From Candidatus Nitrosopelagicus sp. (GTDB lineage Archaea; Thermoproteota; Nitrososphaeria; Nitrososphaerales; Nitrosopumilaceae), in assembly GCA_028345195.1 (NCBI GenBank), contig JAOMCX010000004.1:1-64000 (forward strand): a stretch of DNA of 64,000 nt, in the 5' to 3' direction. Position 1 is the first letter of the stretch. The number at the start of each line of letters is the position of its first letter. Under the pieces are notes generated by a model, which saw only the letters and a list, made by a program, of their open reading frames with translations, ran no database searches and was not told the DNA's origin. The position numbers and the translations under genes are program-made. Shown piece by piece: positions 37,679 through 46,695 of the stretch.

Positions 37679-38728
37679 ATGCAAAGCAAAAATCGCCAAA
37701 ATATGAACGATAAATCAAAACAAGAAATGTCAGGATATCAATCATATTTAATCCAAGATAATCTAAAATATTTCAAACCTCATAAGACTCGTGTTACTGT
37801 AACCTTTGCCGAAGAACTTCGTAAGACACTCAAGGAACCAAAAAAATCAATTAGCCCAAAATTTTTCTATGATGAAAATGGTTCCAAACTATTCGATGAA
37901 ATATGTTCTCTTCCGGAATACTATCCTTACAATTCTGAAACAGAAATTCTACAAACACTTGAGAAAAAATTACTCCCATACCTTTCAAACGAATTTCATC
38001 TAGTAGAGTTAGGAAGCGGTTCTTCTGTAAAGACTCGTCTTTTAATTGATATTTTATTCAAATCTCAAACACATTTACAATATTTCCCAATAGATATTTC
38101 AGAAATTTTAGATCAAAGTGCCAAAAATCTTTGCATGGATTATGAGAATCTTACAGTAACTGGTGTGGTGGATACTTTTGAAAATGGCCTTGATTTCATT
38201 GAACATTATGATGACAAGCCAAATCTAATCACTTTTCTTGGTTCAAGCTTTGGAAACTTTAATGAAAATGAAGGAATGAAATTTCTTCAAAAAATTAACA
38301 ATCTTATGAAATCTGATGATCTATTTCTAATTGGACTAGACCTGAAAAAAGATCAACAGGTATTACACAATGCATACAATGATTCTCAAAATATAACTGC
38401 AAAATTCAATCTAAATGTCTTGAAAAGAATTAATGATGAATTGGGCGCAGATTTTGATTTAGAAAATTTTGAACATCATGCAATTTATGATGAAGAAAAA
38501 GGTCGTGTTGAGATGTATCTTCGTTCATTATCTGATCAATCCATAAAAATTCCAAAATCTGATCTATCTGTAACTCTTTCAAAAGATGAGTTAATTCATA
38601 CTGAAAACTCACACAAATTTTCCATCTCCCAAATAGATTCTTTATTGAAAGAATGTAATTTTGAAAAGTTAGAGATTTGGTTTGATTCTAAAAACTACTA
38701 TTCACTCGTTTTAGCAAAAAAACTCTAA
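37679..38728 (+). CDS. egtD: Histidine N-alpha-methyltransferase, EgtD family
   Basis: 349 residues (an alternative start at 37703 would make it 341). Fits the EgtD/DUF2260 methyltransferase that trimethylates histidine to hercynine: family segments FYDENGSKLFDEICSLPEYYPY, the SAM-binding LVELGSGSSVKTRLLI, and FLGSSFGNF near residue 195. It converges with egtB, which has a 4-base overlap of the stop codons. Together these two genes would make hercynylcysteine sulfoxide. The final C-S lyase (EgtE) is not evident in the window. Confidence 0.9.
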   Translation: MQSKNRQNMNDKSKQEMSGYQSYLIQDNLKYFKPHKTRVTVTFAEELRKTLKEPKKSISPKFFYDENGSKLFDEICSLPEYYPYNSETEILQTLEKKLLPYLSNEFHLVELGSGSSVKTRLLIDILFKSQTHLQYFPIDISEILDQSAKNLCMDYENLTVTGVVDTFENGLDFIEHYDDKPNLITFLGSSFGNFNENEGMKFLQKINNLMKSDDLFLIGLDLKKDQQVLHNAYNDSQNITAKFNLNVLKRINDELGADFDLENFEHHAIYDEEKGRVEMYLRSLSDQSIKIPKSDLSVTLSKDELIHTENSHKFSISQIDSLLKECNFEKLEIWFDSKNYYSLVLAKKL

Positions 38729-40026
38729 ATATCTTCTACGCATCTGAATCCAGAAATTAACCATCTCTCATCTAATCTGAAAAAATTTCTGTAAGATCCT
38801 CTAATTGATTTTGATGGTGTTCCAAAAGATCCTCCACGTAAAACTTTTTGATTTGTAAACCACTTGTCATTATATTCATCGAATCCACTTTTGAATCCTG
38901 GGTATCCGATAAACTCTGATGATGTCCATTCCCAAACATCTCCTATCATTTGATAACATCCGTAGTTGCTTTTTCCATTCTCATAGGCACCCACATTACT
39001 GCAGTTCCAAATATTTGATTCTAACAAATTTGCATGTGATTCTGTAGGTTTTTCATTTCCCCATGGGAAAATCGTCTTGATTTCTTTTTCATTATTCCAA
39101 AGTGCAGCTTTTTCCCATTCTGCCTCTGTTGGTAGTCTTTTATTTGCCCACTTACAGTATGCTGATGCTTCATAGAAGCTTACGTGACATACAGGTTCAT
39201 TTGGATTAATTTTTCGTTTTCCTGCAAAATCTCTTGTAATCCAGTCATCTCCATCTTTTTCCCAGTACATTGGGGCTTTCCATTCATTTTTCTTTACTGC
39301 GTCCCATCCATCTGAAAGCCAAAATGAATAATTTTCATATCCTCCATCATTCATAAATTCCAAATATTCTGAATTACTTGTCAAAAAATTATCAATCTGA
39401 TAATCATTTAGATACGTTTTATGTTCTGGAAGTTCAATATCATAACAATAATCGTTTCCTGAATATCCTAAATTGTATAGCCCTCCGTCCACTTTGATAG
39501 CTTTCTTTTCTTTATTTGATGATGCTACTGGTTCGTTTATTTTAGCTGGTCTATATTGATCTCCTAGCAGATGTTGTAAATCATAAACTAAAAGTTCTTG
39601 ATGTTGACATTCATGATTGATTGCCATTGTGAAAAGATACGCAGTTTCTTTTTCTAAGGGTTTACTGATAACATCTCTAACCTTATTTGTTATAATATCA
39701 AAGTATTGTAGAATTTCATCTACAGTTGGTCTTGACATTACTCCTCGTTTTGATTTATCATATGGTTTACCAAATTGATTATAGTATGAATTTAGATATT
39801 CAGAAAGTTCATCTGAAACAAATTCATAATTAGGTTGTGTTTTGCTTAAGACTATTTCATTTAACCAACTTACATGTCCAATGTGCCATTTTGGTGGGCT
39901 CATGAAAACTGCAGTTTGTACACCAAAATCATCTCTTTCTAAGTTTTTTACTAATTGCAATGTTGTATTTCTTGTCTCATTAAATGAGTCTAAAAGAAAA
40001 TTCTGAGATGGTTCTTCAAGTGTCAT
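38725..40026 (-). CDS. egtB: Ergothioneine sulfoxide synthase-like protein, EgtB family
   Basis: 433 residues in two parts: an N-terminal DinB-like helical domain with candidate iron ligands His51 (WHIGHVSW), His138 and His142 (NHECQHQELL), and a C-terminal formylglycine-generating-enzyme-like domain (GDVWEWTSSEF, RVLRGGSFGTPS, RNFFRLDERWLISGFRC). This is the layout of EgtB, a non-heme iron enzyme that couples hercynine to a thiol using O2. It lacks the methyltransferase domain of OvoA. Whether cysteine or gamma-glutamylcysteine is used cannot be told. Confidence 0.9.
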   Translation of the reverse strand: MTLEEPSQNFLLDSFNETRNTTLQLVKNLERDDFGVQTAVFMSPPKWHIGHVSWLNEIVLSKTQPNYEFVSDELSEYLNSYYNQFGKPYDKSKRGVMSRPTVDEILQYFDIITNKVRDVISKPLEKETAYLFTMAINHECQHQELLVYDLQHLLGDQYRPAKINEPVASSNKEKKAIKVDGGLYNLGYSGNDYCYDIELPEHKTYLNDYQIDNFLTSNSEYLEFMNDGGYENYSFWLSDGWDAVKKNEWKAPMYWEKDGDDWITRDFAGKRKINPNEPVCHVSFYEASAYCKWANKRLPTEAEWEKAALWNNEKEIKTIFPWGNEKPTESHANLLESNIWNCSNVGAYENGKSNYGCYQMIGDVWEWTSSEFIGYPGFKSGFDEYNDKWFTNQKVLRGGSFGTPSKSIRGSYRNFFRLDERWLISGFRCVEDI

Positions 40027-40065
40027 GTAATAGTTGAAATTTTTTGAATATATTTGGTTTTATGA

Positions 40066-40554
40066 CTATTCTTTCATTACACAGCATGTAGCGTTGTTAA
40101 TGTTACGCATGGCCCACCAAATTGAAAATGTTAGTGCTCCGATAGATATGAATTTCAATTCTAATCCTTGCAATGGGAATATGGCAAGTCCTCCTACAAT
40201 TCCTAAAACTGCTGATAATGATGTTGTACATGCAGGACAACCAGGAGTAAATGCTGTTAGCGCGCCTCCTAATATTGCACTTGTACCATTTTTCATATTT
40301 TTACTTCGTTGTGTCTTAATATTGTAAGCGACCAGTGCGATGTTTATTCCTGCTAATACTGCCACTACTGCTGTCAATGTAATTGATGCTGCCATATACA
40401 TTGGCAATAATTCAATTTCTGCTGACATGTGGGCTAATCCCATTTCCAATGTGAGGAAATAGTATAATGTCCCTACACTCACTCCTGAAATCACAGCAAT
40501 CATTCCAAACGTTCGCTGTTTCAAAATATCCTTAATTGTTAATTTCAGCATCAT
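40066..40554 (-). CDS. Four-helix membrane protein with CPAC motif
   Basis: 162 residues with about four membrane helices. A FTPGCPACTTSLSAVLG segment near residue 107 carries a CxxC (C-P-A-C) and a C-terminal NNATCCVMKE pair, so thiol-redox or metal handling is possible. The family is not one I can name. It is monocistronic, between the egtB and moxR units. The stop is at the low-coordinate end and the start ATG at 40554 is preceded by no clear ribosome binding site. Confidence 0.65.
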   Translation of the reverse strand: MMLKLTIKDILKQRTFGMIAVISGVSVGTLYYFLTLEMGLAHMSAEIELLPMYMAASITLTAVVAVLAGINIALVAYNIKTQRSKNMKNGTSAILGGALTAFTPGCPACTTSLSAVLGIVGGLAIFPLQGLELKFISIGALTFSIWWAMRNINNATCCVMKE

Positions 40555-40678
40555 ATTAGTTTATGATAATCTATGATTAATAATATTGATGTTATTTTTT
40601 ATGATAAAATTGAATTTTTGAAATAGTACAATGATAGATCTATTGTGATCATTATTATATTCATAATTCAAAATTAGA

Positions 40679-41701
40679 TTGAATCTTATGACTGTTGAAT
40701 CATCATACCACTCTGCTAATCCTGAAATTCAAACATTAACTGAACAATCAAAGAATTACTCCAAACAAATAATGACAATTGTAGATGAAGTTCAAAAAGT
40801 CATAGTAGGACAAGAAGAAGTAATTAAAAAATTAGTAATTGCAATGATGGCTGACGGACATGTTCTATTAGAGGGTGTACCTGGTTTAGCTAAAACCAAA
40901 ATGGTTGATACATTGTCAAAAACACTCGGTGCAAATTTTTGCCGAATACAGTTCACTCCTGATTTACTTCCTGCTGATATCACTGGAACAAAAATTTATG
41001 ATAACAAAAATGAAAAATTTGTAACTGAGAAAGGACCTGTTTTTAGTAATCTAATACTCGCTGATGAAATTAATCGCGCACCTCCTAAAGTTCAATCTGC
41101 ATTACTTGAAGCAATGCAAGAACGACAAGTAAGTATACACGGTGATACATTTGAAATTGAAAAACCATTTTTAGTTCTTGCAACACAAAATCCAATTGAA
41201 AGTGAAGGAACATACAGATTACCTGAAGCTCAAATTGATAGATTTGCATTAAAATTAATTATCAACTACCCGTCTAAAGAAGATGAAAAACTAATCATTC
41301 AGCGAAATACACAAGAAAGTAAACCCTCTGCAGAAAATATTGTATCAAAGGATGTAGTACTTGAGATACAAAAATTTGTCCAAAAAATCTATGCAGATGA
41401 AAAAATTGAAGAATATGTATCGAGTATTGTGGATGCCACACGAAATCCAAAAAATTATGATCTTGAACTAGGCGATATGATAGAATTTGGTGCCTCTCCT
41501 CGTGCATCAATCTGGTTAATTTTAGCAGCAAAAGCAAATGCATTACTTGCAGGACGGGGTTTTGTCATACCTGATGACATTAAATCAATTGCACATGATG
41601 TCTTACGACATAGAATTATCCTAACATTTGAGGCAGAAGCTGAAGGTAATACTTCTGATGCTCTAATTGATAAAATATTGGAAAAAGTCCGTGCACCATA
41701 G
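40679..41701 (+). CDS. MoxR-type AAA+ ATPase
   Basis: 340 residues; the listed start is a TTG, and the ATG at 40688 is an equally good start. Walker A EGVPGLAKTK near residue 67, Walker B LILADEINRAPPKVQSA near residue 125, sensor region FLVLATQNPIESEGTYRL near 165. MoxR ATPases act as chaperones or remodelers with VWA proteins. It heads a four-gene unit (MoxR, DUF58, VWA, secreted Gln-rich protein) whose genes overlap or are spaced by 2-3 bases. Confidence 0.92.
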   Translation: MNLMTVESSYHSANPEIQTLTEQSKNYSKQIMTIVDEVQKVIVGQEEVIKKLVIAMMADGHVLLEGVPGLAKTKMVDTLSKTLGANFCRIQFTPDLLPADITGTKIYDNKNEKFVTEKGPVFSNLILADEINRAPPKVQSALLEAMQERQVSIHGDTFEIEKPFLVLATQNPIESEGTYRLPEAQIDRFALKLIINYPSKEDEKLIIQRNTQESKPSAENIVSKDVVLEIQKFVQKIYADEKIEEYVSSIVDATRNPKNYDLELGDMIEFGASPRASIWLILAAKANALLAGRGFVIPDDIKSIAHDVLRHRIILTFEAEAEGNTSDALIDKILEKVRAP

Positions 41702-42581
41702 AACTCAATTGTCTGAAATTAAAGATCTACTAAAACGCATTCGTGAATTAGAAATCAAAACCAAAGGATTAGTGGATGGTATGATGGCAGGAAGCTACAA
41801 ATCAAAAATTCGTGGGAGAGGAATAGAATTTTCTGAAGTTAGAGAATATGTTTTGGGTGATGATGTAAGACATATTGACTGGAATGTCACTGCACGTACT
41901 AACAAATTACATGTAAAAGAGTTCGTTGAAGAGCGTGACTTACGTGTGTATGTGATATTTGATTATTCGGCAAGTAATGACTTTGGGTTTATGAAAAGTA
42001 AAAAATCGATAGGACATGAAGTTGCAGCATCAATCATATTTTCTGCAATGAAAAATAATGATAATGTTGGACTTGGAATATTTACCAATAAACTAGAACA
42101 ATTTGTTCCTGCAAGAAAAGGTAGAAAACACAGTTTATCATTACTTCGAACATTACTTGCATACAAACCAAAAAGTACACAAACTGATATCCAATCTTCA
42201 TTACTACAATTACATCGCATTTTAGGCCAACAAAGTGTAGTATTCATAATATCTGATTACATATCACCGAACTTTTTACGTCCATTAAAATTTCTTAAAA
42301 ATCGTCATGATGTAATTTTAGTAAATCTATCTGACATACGTGAATCTGAGTTACCTGATATTGGCTATACAATGCTAGAAGATATTGAATCTGGTGAACA
42401 ATTAATGGTCAATACTTCTGATGCATCATTTAGGGATGCATTTACAAAAAACTCATTAGAAAATAGCGAAAAAATCAAAAATGATATTACAAAATTAAAA
42501 GTAGAAATGGTAAATGTTTCAGAACAAGTTCCATTTGATGTTGCGTTAAGACAATTCTTTAACCAACGTATGAGGCGATAA
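41667..42581 (+). CDS. DUF58 domain protein of MoxR operon
   Basis: 304 residues. The start may be the ATG at 41667, inside the moxR gene, or the GTG at 41691, which gives an 11-base overlap. The DUF58 core GRGIEFSEVREYVLGDDVRHIDWNVTARTNKL is near residue 50 and DLRVYVIFDYSAS follows; the C-terminal half resembles a degenerate VWA fold (VVFIISDYIS). DUF58 proteins almost always accompany MoxR and VWA partners. Confidence 0.9.
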   Translation: MIKYWKKSVHHRTQLSEIKDLLKRIRELEIKTKGLVDGMMAGSYKSKIRGRGIEFSEVREYVLGDDVRHIDWNVTARTNKLHVKEFVEERDLRVYVIFDYSASNDFGFMKSKKSIGHEVAASIIFSAMKNNDNVGLGIFTNKLEQFVPARKGRKHSLSLLRTLLAYKPKSTQTDIQSSLLQLHRILGQQSVVFIISDYISPNFLRPLKFLKNRHDVILVNLSDIRESELPDIGYTMLEDIESGEQLMVNTSDASFRDAFTKNSLENSEKIKNDITKLKVEMVNVSEQVPFDVALRQFFNQRMRR

Positions 42582-42583
42582 AT

Positions 42584-43534
42584 ATGGATTATGAATTTGG
42601 TTATTGGTATGTTTTATTTGCACTTTTAATATTGCCTGGATTTTATTATCTGTATAGATTTTATACAAAAACAAAGAAATCAAATTCACTAAAATTCAGT
42701 AATCTACAGCTTGTAAAAAATTCTGTTTCATCACAATCGCAATTACGAAAACACCTTCCATTCATACTCATACTTGTCGCTGTAGGTCTAATCATAATTG
42801 GTCTTGCAGATCCAAGAATGCCGCTTGAAAATATTCAAGAAGGAGTGAATGTTGTATTGGTTCTTGATGGCTCTGGAAGTATGGCTGCAACTGACTATCC
42901 ACCTACTAGATTGGAATCTGCAAAAAATGCAGCTGAGATTCTAATAGATAATCTTGAACCAAATGATCATACTGGAATCATTTTATTCGAGTCTGGCGCA
43001 ACAACTGTTTCATATCTGACCCCATTCAAAGAAAAAACCATTAACGATTTACAGTCAATTCGACAAAGAGATGGTGCTACCGCAATCGGTGATGGTCTTG
43101 TATTAGGCGTAGATATGGCAAATTCCATTCCTAACAAGAAAAAAGTAGTAATTTTGCTAAGTGATGGTGATCATAATGCTGGTATTGTAACACCAAATGA
43201 AGCCGTACAATATGCATTGCAGAAAAAAATTCAAATTCATACAATTGGCATGGGCTCTGATGAACCTGTATTACTTGGAACAAACATCTATGGAAATCCT
43301 TTGTATGCAGAATTAAACGAAGAGGAATTGATTGCTATTGCAACTGCTGCAAATGGAAAATATTACAAATCTGTTGACAATGATAGTTTGAATGAAATTT
43401 TTGAACAAATCACTGATGATATTGATAGAGAATTAGAACAAGTGAGCATAAAGGACTGGTTTTTCATTGCAGCCGTAGCCGTTTTAGCTGCTAATATTTA
43501 CATTGTATACGGCAAATATAGAATAGTGATATAA
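42584..43534 (+). CDS. VWA domain membrane protein, BatA-like
   Basis: 316 residues. Membrane helices at about 8-24 and 62-80 flank a cytoplasmic loop, followed by a von Willebrand A domain with MIDAS DGSGSM (near residue 98, Asp-x-Ser-x-Ser) and a conserved Thr/Asp set (LLSDGDHN near 185), and a C-terminal helix at about 295-312. It starts 2 bases after the DUF58 gene. In bacteria, BatA-type proteins form complexes with MoxR partners; metal-dependent protein binding at the MIDAS site is expected. Confidence 0.9.
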   Translation: MDYEFGYWYVLFALLILPGFYYLYRFYTKTKKSNSLKFSNLQLVKNSVSSQSQLRKHLPFILILVAVGLIIIGLADPRMPLENIQEGVNVVLVLDGSGSMAATDYPPTRLESAKNAAEILIDNLEPNDHTGIILFESGATTVSYLTPFKEKTINDLQSIRQRDGATAIGDGLVLGVDMANSIPNKKKVVILLSDGDHNAGIVTPNEAVQYALQKKIQIHTIGMGSDEPVLLGTNIYGNPLYAELNEEELIAIATAANGKYYKSVDNDSLNEIFEQITDDIDRELEQVSIKDWFFIAAVAVLAANIYIVYGKYRIVI

Positions 43535-43536
43535 CT

Positions 43537-45033
43537 GTGAGAAAATTATTTTATCTCTTCATCATAATGGGGCTAATTCCTCTATTTGGTTTACCTGCAT
43601 TTGCTGGAGGGGGATTTGTAGCAGCTAAAACCCCTGAAGTATTAACTACTGATTCTGGTTTTATCATTCAAAGTGTAAATGAAGCTGAGAATTCTGTTTT
43701 TATGCAACATGTATTGATAAATGATTCTGGCACTCCTGTTAATGTTTCAGTTTCAAGTTATGCTAGTGCAAATTTTTTAAAAATAGATGAAACATGCAAA
43801 CCTCAAACATTGTTTACAAATCATATTTTAGTAATTCCATATTCTCCCGTTCAGATTGCTGATCTAGGGAGATATGTTATGCTTCCGGCATTAGTTGAAT
43901 TTGAACATCCTGAAACTTTTGATCAAATTGAAATATTTTTTGAAAAATATGGTTTATTACTTGATGATGGGGAAAACACTGGATTCACAAATTCTGTTGA
44001 TTTTTCATGTGATGATGTTTACATCTCAATGAATCCACGATATGATAATTTATTCCAAGAGAATCTTACAATGCAGAGTCAATCTAGTTCATCATCTCAA
44101 AACGGTGCACAACAAAACGGTGCACAACAAAACGGTGCACAACAAAACGGTGCACAACAAAATAGTCCTCAAAATGGTCAACAATCAGGCACAAATTTGA
44201 CACCTCAGGAGCAAGAACTTCTCCAACAGGCTGATGAATTATTACGTGAATATCAGATGGCAGCTGAACTACAAAATTCTCCTCTTGATCCAACTGAACG
44301 CCCATTTTTAGTTGAGCAAAATACTGAACAATTTCGAGATGAAATTAGAGAACAAATGCAAATGCAAGAACAACTAATGCAGCAATTACAGCAAAATCCT
44401 GACTTTCGAAATTTTGATGAACAATTATCAAACGAAGGTTTGACACAACAACCTCCATCACTTTCTATGTCTGATGATGAGACCTTGTTATCGGTCCCAT
44501 ATGAAAATGATAATATGTCTGCTGCAATATCTGCAGAATTTCAAAATGGACAAATAACAAATGTTTTACTAGAACGTCCATCTGATGAAATAGAATCTAA
44601 TCTCTTATGGATAATTCCTTTGATAATCGGAGTTATTGCGGTTGCAATATTCATATCGATGAAACTTCCAAAAAAGAAATCAATTATACAAACTCCTATG
44701 ATAGTAAAAAATGATAATTATACTATCAGCTATGTTGATCTAACCCGTGAAATGCTAACTGAGGCTCAACAAATGTATGATGAGGATCTTTTCAAAGATG
44801 CACACGAAAAACTATCTCAATCAATTCGATTCTATTACTCCAATAGATTTTCTACCGGAACAGAAATCACAAACATGGATGCATTACAATTGTTAAGAAA
44901 GGAGAATATTCCTGAATTCGATTCTATACTTGACTATCTTGGTATGTGTGAAATGATTGAATTTGCAAAAAATCCTACGGAAAGAAAAAAATTCTTTTCT
45001 GCGATAGAGAGATTTTCACAAATTATTGAATAG
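43537..45033 (+). CDS. Secreted/membrane protein with Gln-rich repeats, MoxR operon
   Basis: 498 residues with a GTG start. Signal peptide at residues 1-24 (GLPAFAGGG), an extracellular beta-rich domain, then a low-complexity Asn/Gln region including four exact NGAQQ units at DNA level (44101-44160), a membrane helix near residues 348-368 (LLWIIPLIIGVIAVAIFISM) and a C-terminal cytoplasmic helical domain (KLSQSIRFYYSNRF). The C-terminal part resembles DUF4129-like tails found with MoxR operons. Likely the substrate or partner of the VWA complex, by position only. Confidence 0.8.
   Translation: MRKLFYLFIIMGLIPLFGLPAFAGGGFVAAKTPEVLTTDSGFIIQSVNEAENSVFMQHVLINDSGTPVNVSVSSYASANFLKIDETCKPQTLFTNHILVIPYSPVQIADLGRYVMLPALVEFEHPETFDQIEIFFEKYGLLLDDGENTGFTNSVDFSCDDVYISMNPRYDNLFQENLTMQSQSSSSSQNGAQQNGAQQNGAQQNGAQQNSPQNGQQSGTNLTPQEQELLQQADELLREYQMAAELQNSPLDPTERPFLVEQNTEQFRDEIREQMQMQEQLMQQLQQNPDFRNFDEQLSNEGLTQQPPSLSMSDDETLLSVPYENDNMSAAISAEFQNGQITNVLLERPSDEIESNLLWIIPLIIGVIAVAIFISMKLPKKKSIIQTPMIVKNDNYTISYVDLTREMLTEAQQMYDEDLFKDAHEKLSQSIRFYYSNRFSTGTEITNMDALQLLRKENIPEFDSILDYLGMCEMIEFAKNPTERKKFFSAIERFSQIIE
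44101..44160 (+). repeat. Four perfect 15-bp tandem repeats
   Basis: AACGGTGCACAACAA occurs four times in tandem, encoding NGAQQ x4 in the secreted protein of the MoxR operon. Perfect at base level; a likely site of length variation. Confidence 0.95.
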
Positions 45034-45048
45034 TTTCAAAAATTTTGA

Positions 45049-45225
45049 TTAGATTTCTTTTATGAGCGTCTTGATGTTTGCCACATTTTCAGGTGTAAGT
45101 TCAATTTCTTTGTGTTCTGCTTTTACATGTTCTTCGATTTTTACCATCAATTCATTTTCTGTTGGTGCGCTTGCAGACCATTCACAATCTTTTCCTGCAT
45201 CGTGGCAGCTGATAGTTTTTCTCAT
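45049..45225 (-). CDS. DUF1059-like small metal-binding protein
   Basis: 58 codons. MRKTISCHDAGKDCEWSASA at the start resembles the DUF1059 family, whose conserved His and Cys residues (Cys7, His8, Cys14) suggest metal binding, and the HVKAEHKEIE helix with a second His pair fits. The family is uncharacterised. It converges with the VWA operon's last gene (15 bases between) and lies directly after the aquaporin gene on the same strand. Confidence 0.8.
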   Translation of the reverse strand: MRKTISCHDAGKDCEWSASAPTENELMVKIEEHVKAEHKEIELTPENVANIKTLIKEI

Positions 45226-45260
45226 AATCGTGCCTAATTTATCAGATATTTATTGATTTT

Positions 45261-45947
45261 TTATGATTTAGATTCTTGTAATCTCTGAGCTTTAAACTTA
45301 CCACGAAATGCGAATGCAGCAATTATAGTTCCTACAAATGGGGCTGTCCAATATAACCATAAATTTTCCATTACTCCTGATAATAATGCTGGAGCAAGCG
45401 CACGGGCTGGATTCATTGATGCGCCTGAGATAAATGCCAAAAATAAAATGTCTAATCCTACAATGCCTCCTATTGCTACGCCACTAAATCCTCTCAAGCC
45501 TTTTGTATACACGACATAAAAGATGACTCCCATGAGCATTGCAGATGCCAAAACTTCTACTGGAAATATCAAAAACATGGAAAAATCAAAGTTTGGTGCA
45601 TTTACGCCCAAATCTGCTTTATCTCCAATTATACTTAGAACAAACAAAGAGCCTAGTATGGCACCAATTATTTCTGCTGCAAAATAATATAGAATTTGAA
45701 TTTTTGATATATGTCCTGTGATATAATATCCAATTGTTACGGCTGGATTGAAATGTGCAAGTGATACCTTTCCAAATGAATAAACTCCAATTAATAACGC
45801 AATGAATGGTGCAACTGCTGCAAATGGAATTCCCAGTTCTCCGTTAAACATCTCTGCATCCAAAACAATTGAACCTGTTGCAAAAATTACAAGAATGAAC
45901 GTTCCGATTAACTCAACTGTAAAAATTTGTAAATTTGAATATGTCAT
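45261..45947 (-). CDS. Aquaporin/MIP family channel, arsenic-associated context
   Basis: 228 residues, six membrane helices, with both NPA boxes: AHFNPAVTIGYYITG near residue 66 and ASMNPARALAPAL near residue 186. It overlaps the arsC-type gene by one base (stop/start at 45947). MIP proteins linked to arsC and arsR genes (AqpS type) let trivalent arsenic leave the cell after reduction of arsenate. Water or glycerol transport is the alternative. Confidence 0.88.
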   Translation of the reverse strand: MTYSNLQIFTVELIGTFILVIFATGSIVLDAEMFNGELGIPFAAVAPFIALLIGVYSFGKVSLAHFNPAVTIGYYITGHISKIQILYYFAAEIIGAILGSLFVLSIIGDKADLGVNAPNFDFSMFLIFPVEVLASAMLMGVIFYVVYTKGLRGFSGVAIGGIVGLDILFLAFISGASMNPARALAPALLSGVMENLWLYWTAPFVGTIIAAFAFRGKFKAQRLQESKS

Positions 45948-46354
45948 TATTTCTCATTATCTATTGAGGCAATCAAATTCAAAACTTCAGATTTTATTTG
46001 ATCACGAATTTCTCTGACCTGTTCTATTGTTTTTTCTTTAGGGTCTGGTATATTCCAATCAACTATATCTTTTACAAAAAGTGCCGGACATGATTCTTTA
46101 TCAATACATCCCATGTTAACTGTCTTAAATGAATTAGAAATCATTGATTGAGATATTGTCTTTGGAGATTGATTTACCATGTCAATTCCAATTTCTTTCA
46201 TAACTTGTACCACAATTGGATTTATCTTTGTTGAAGGAACTGTTCCTGCACTAATTACATTAAATTTATCATCTGAGAATTTTTTGAAAAATGCTTCCGC
46301 CATCTGACTACGACCTGCATTTTCTACACATGCAAAAAGAACATCTCTAGTCAT
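45947..46354 (-). CDS. arsC: Arsenate reductase (LMW-phosphatase, thioredoxin-linked type)
   Basis: 135 residues of the low-molecular-weight phosphatase fold. The catalytic P-loop is CVENAGRS (Cys9, Arg14) and a redox pair Cys83/Cys89 lies in NMGCIDKESCP, exactly as in thioredoxin-coupled arsenate reductases, with Asp near 105 in NIPDPKE. It reduces arsenate to arsenite. Translationally coupled to the aquaporin gene. The regulator gene lies divergently 41 bases away with a palindromic operator between. Confidence 0.92.
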   Translation of the reverse strand: MTRDVLFACVENAGRSQMAEAFFKKFSDDKFNVISAGTVPSTKINPIVVQVMKEIGIDMVNQSPKTISQSMISNSFKTVNMGCIDKESCPALFVKDIVDWNIPDPKEKTIEQVREIRDQIKSEVLNLIASIDNEK

Positions 46355-46389
46355 AATATTTATATAAATATATGTTGATATAAATATTA
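46354..46389. promoter_or_regulatory. Palindromic operator between arsC and arsR
   Basis: Twelve-base arms TAATATTTATAT (46354-46365) and ATATAAATATTA (46378-46389) are perfect inverted repeats with a 12-base spacer. They fill the space between the divergent start codons at 46354 and 46396, and contain the TATA-like sequences, so binding of the ArsR protein would block both promoters. Confidence 0.7.
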
Positions 46390-46395
46390 ATTGAT

Positions 46396-46695
46396 ATGAA
46401 TGGACCTGCTCTTTTGAAGTGTATTTGTGATGAAACTAGATTTGAGATACTAGAATTATTACAAAAAGATAATGAATTATGTGTAAATGATTTTGTTGAG
46501 AAATTAGAAAAAGATCAACCTCTCATCTCGCATCACCTTAAAACTCTAAAAAATTGTGGGATTGTAAAATCTCGTAATGAGGGAAAAAAAGCAATGTATG
46601 CAATATCAAACCCACAACTATCTACTTTGATATCAAATGTTACAAAAACAAGCAAGAAAATCCCACATCTTTGTACAACTACCGAGTGTTGCTAG
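46396..46695 (+). CDS. arsR: ArsR family repressor
   Basis: 99 residues of winged-helix ArsR/SmtB type (FEILELLQ, LISHHLKTLKNCGIV). Cysteine 29 sits in ELCVND, the place of the classic metal site ELCVCDL where one of two Cys is missing, and the C-terminus ends LCTTTECC (Cys93, 98, 99), giving an alternative thiolate site. Binding of arsenite to these cysteines would release it from the operator at 46354-46389. It converges on the SbtB-like gene with a 4-base overlap. Confidence 0.88.
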   Translation: MNGPALLKCICDETRFEILELLQKDNELCVNDFVEKLEKDQPLISHHLKTLKNCGIVKSRNEGKKAMYAISNPQLSTLISNVTKTSKKIPHLCTTTECC

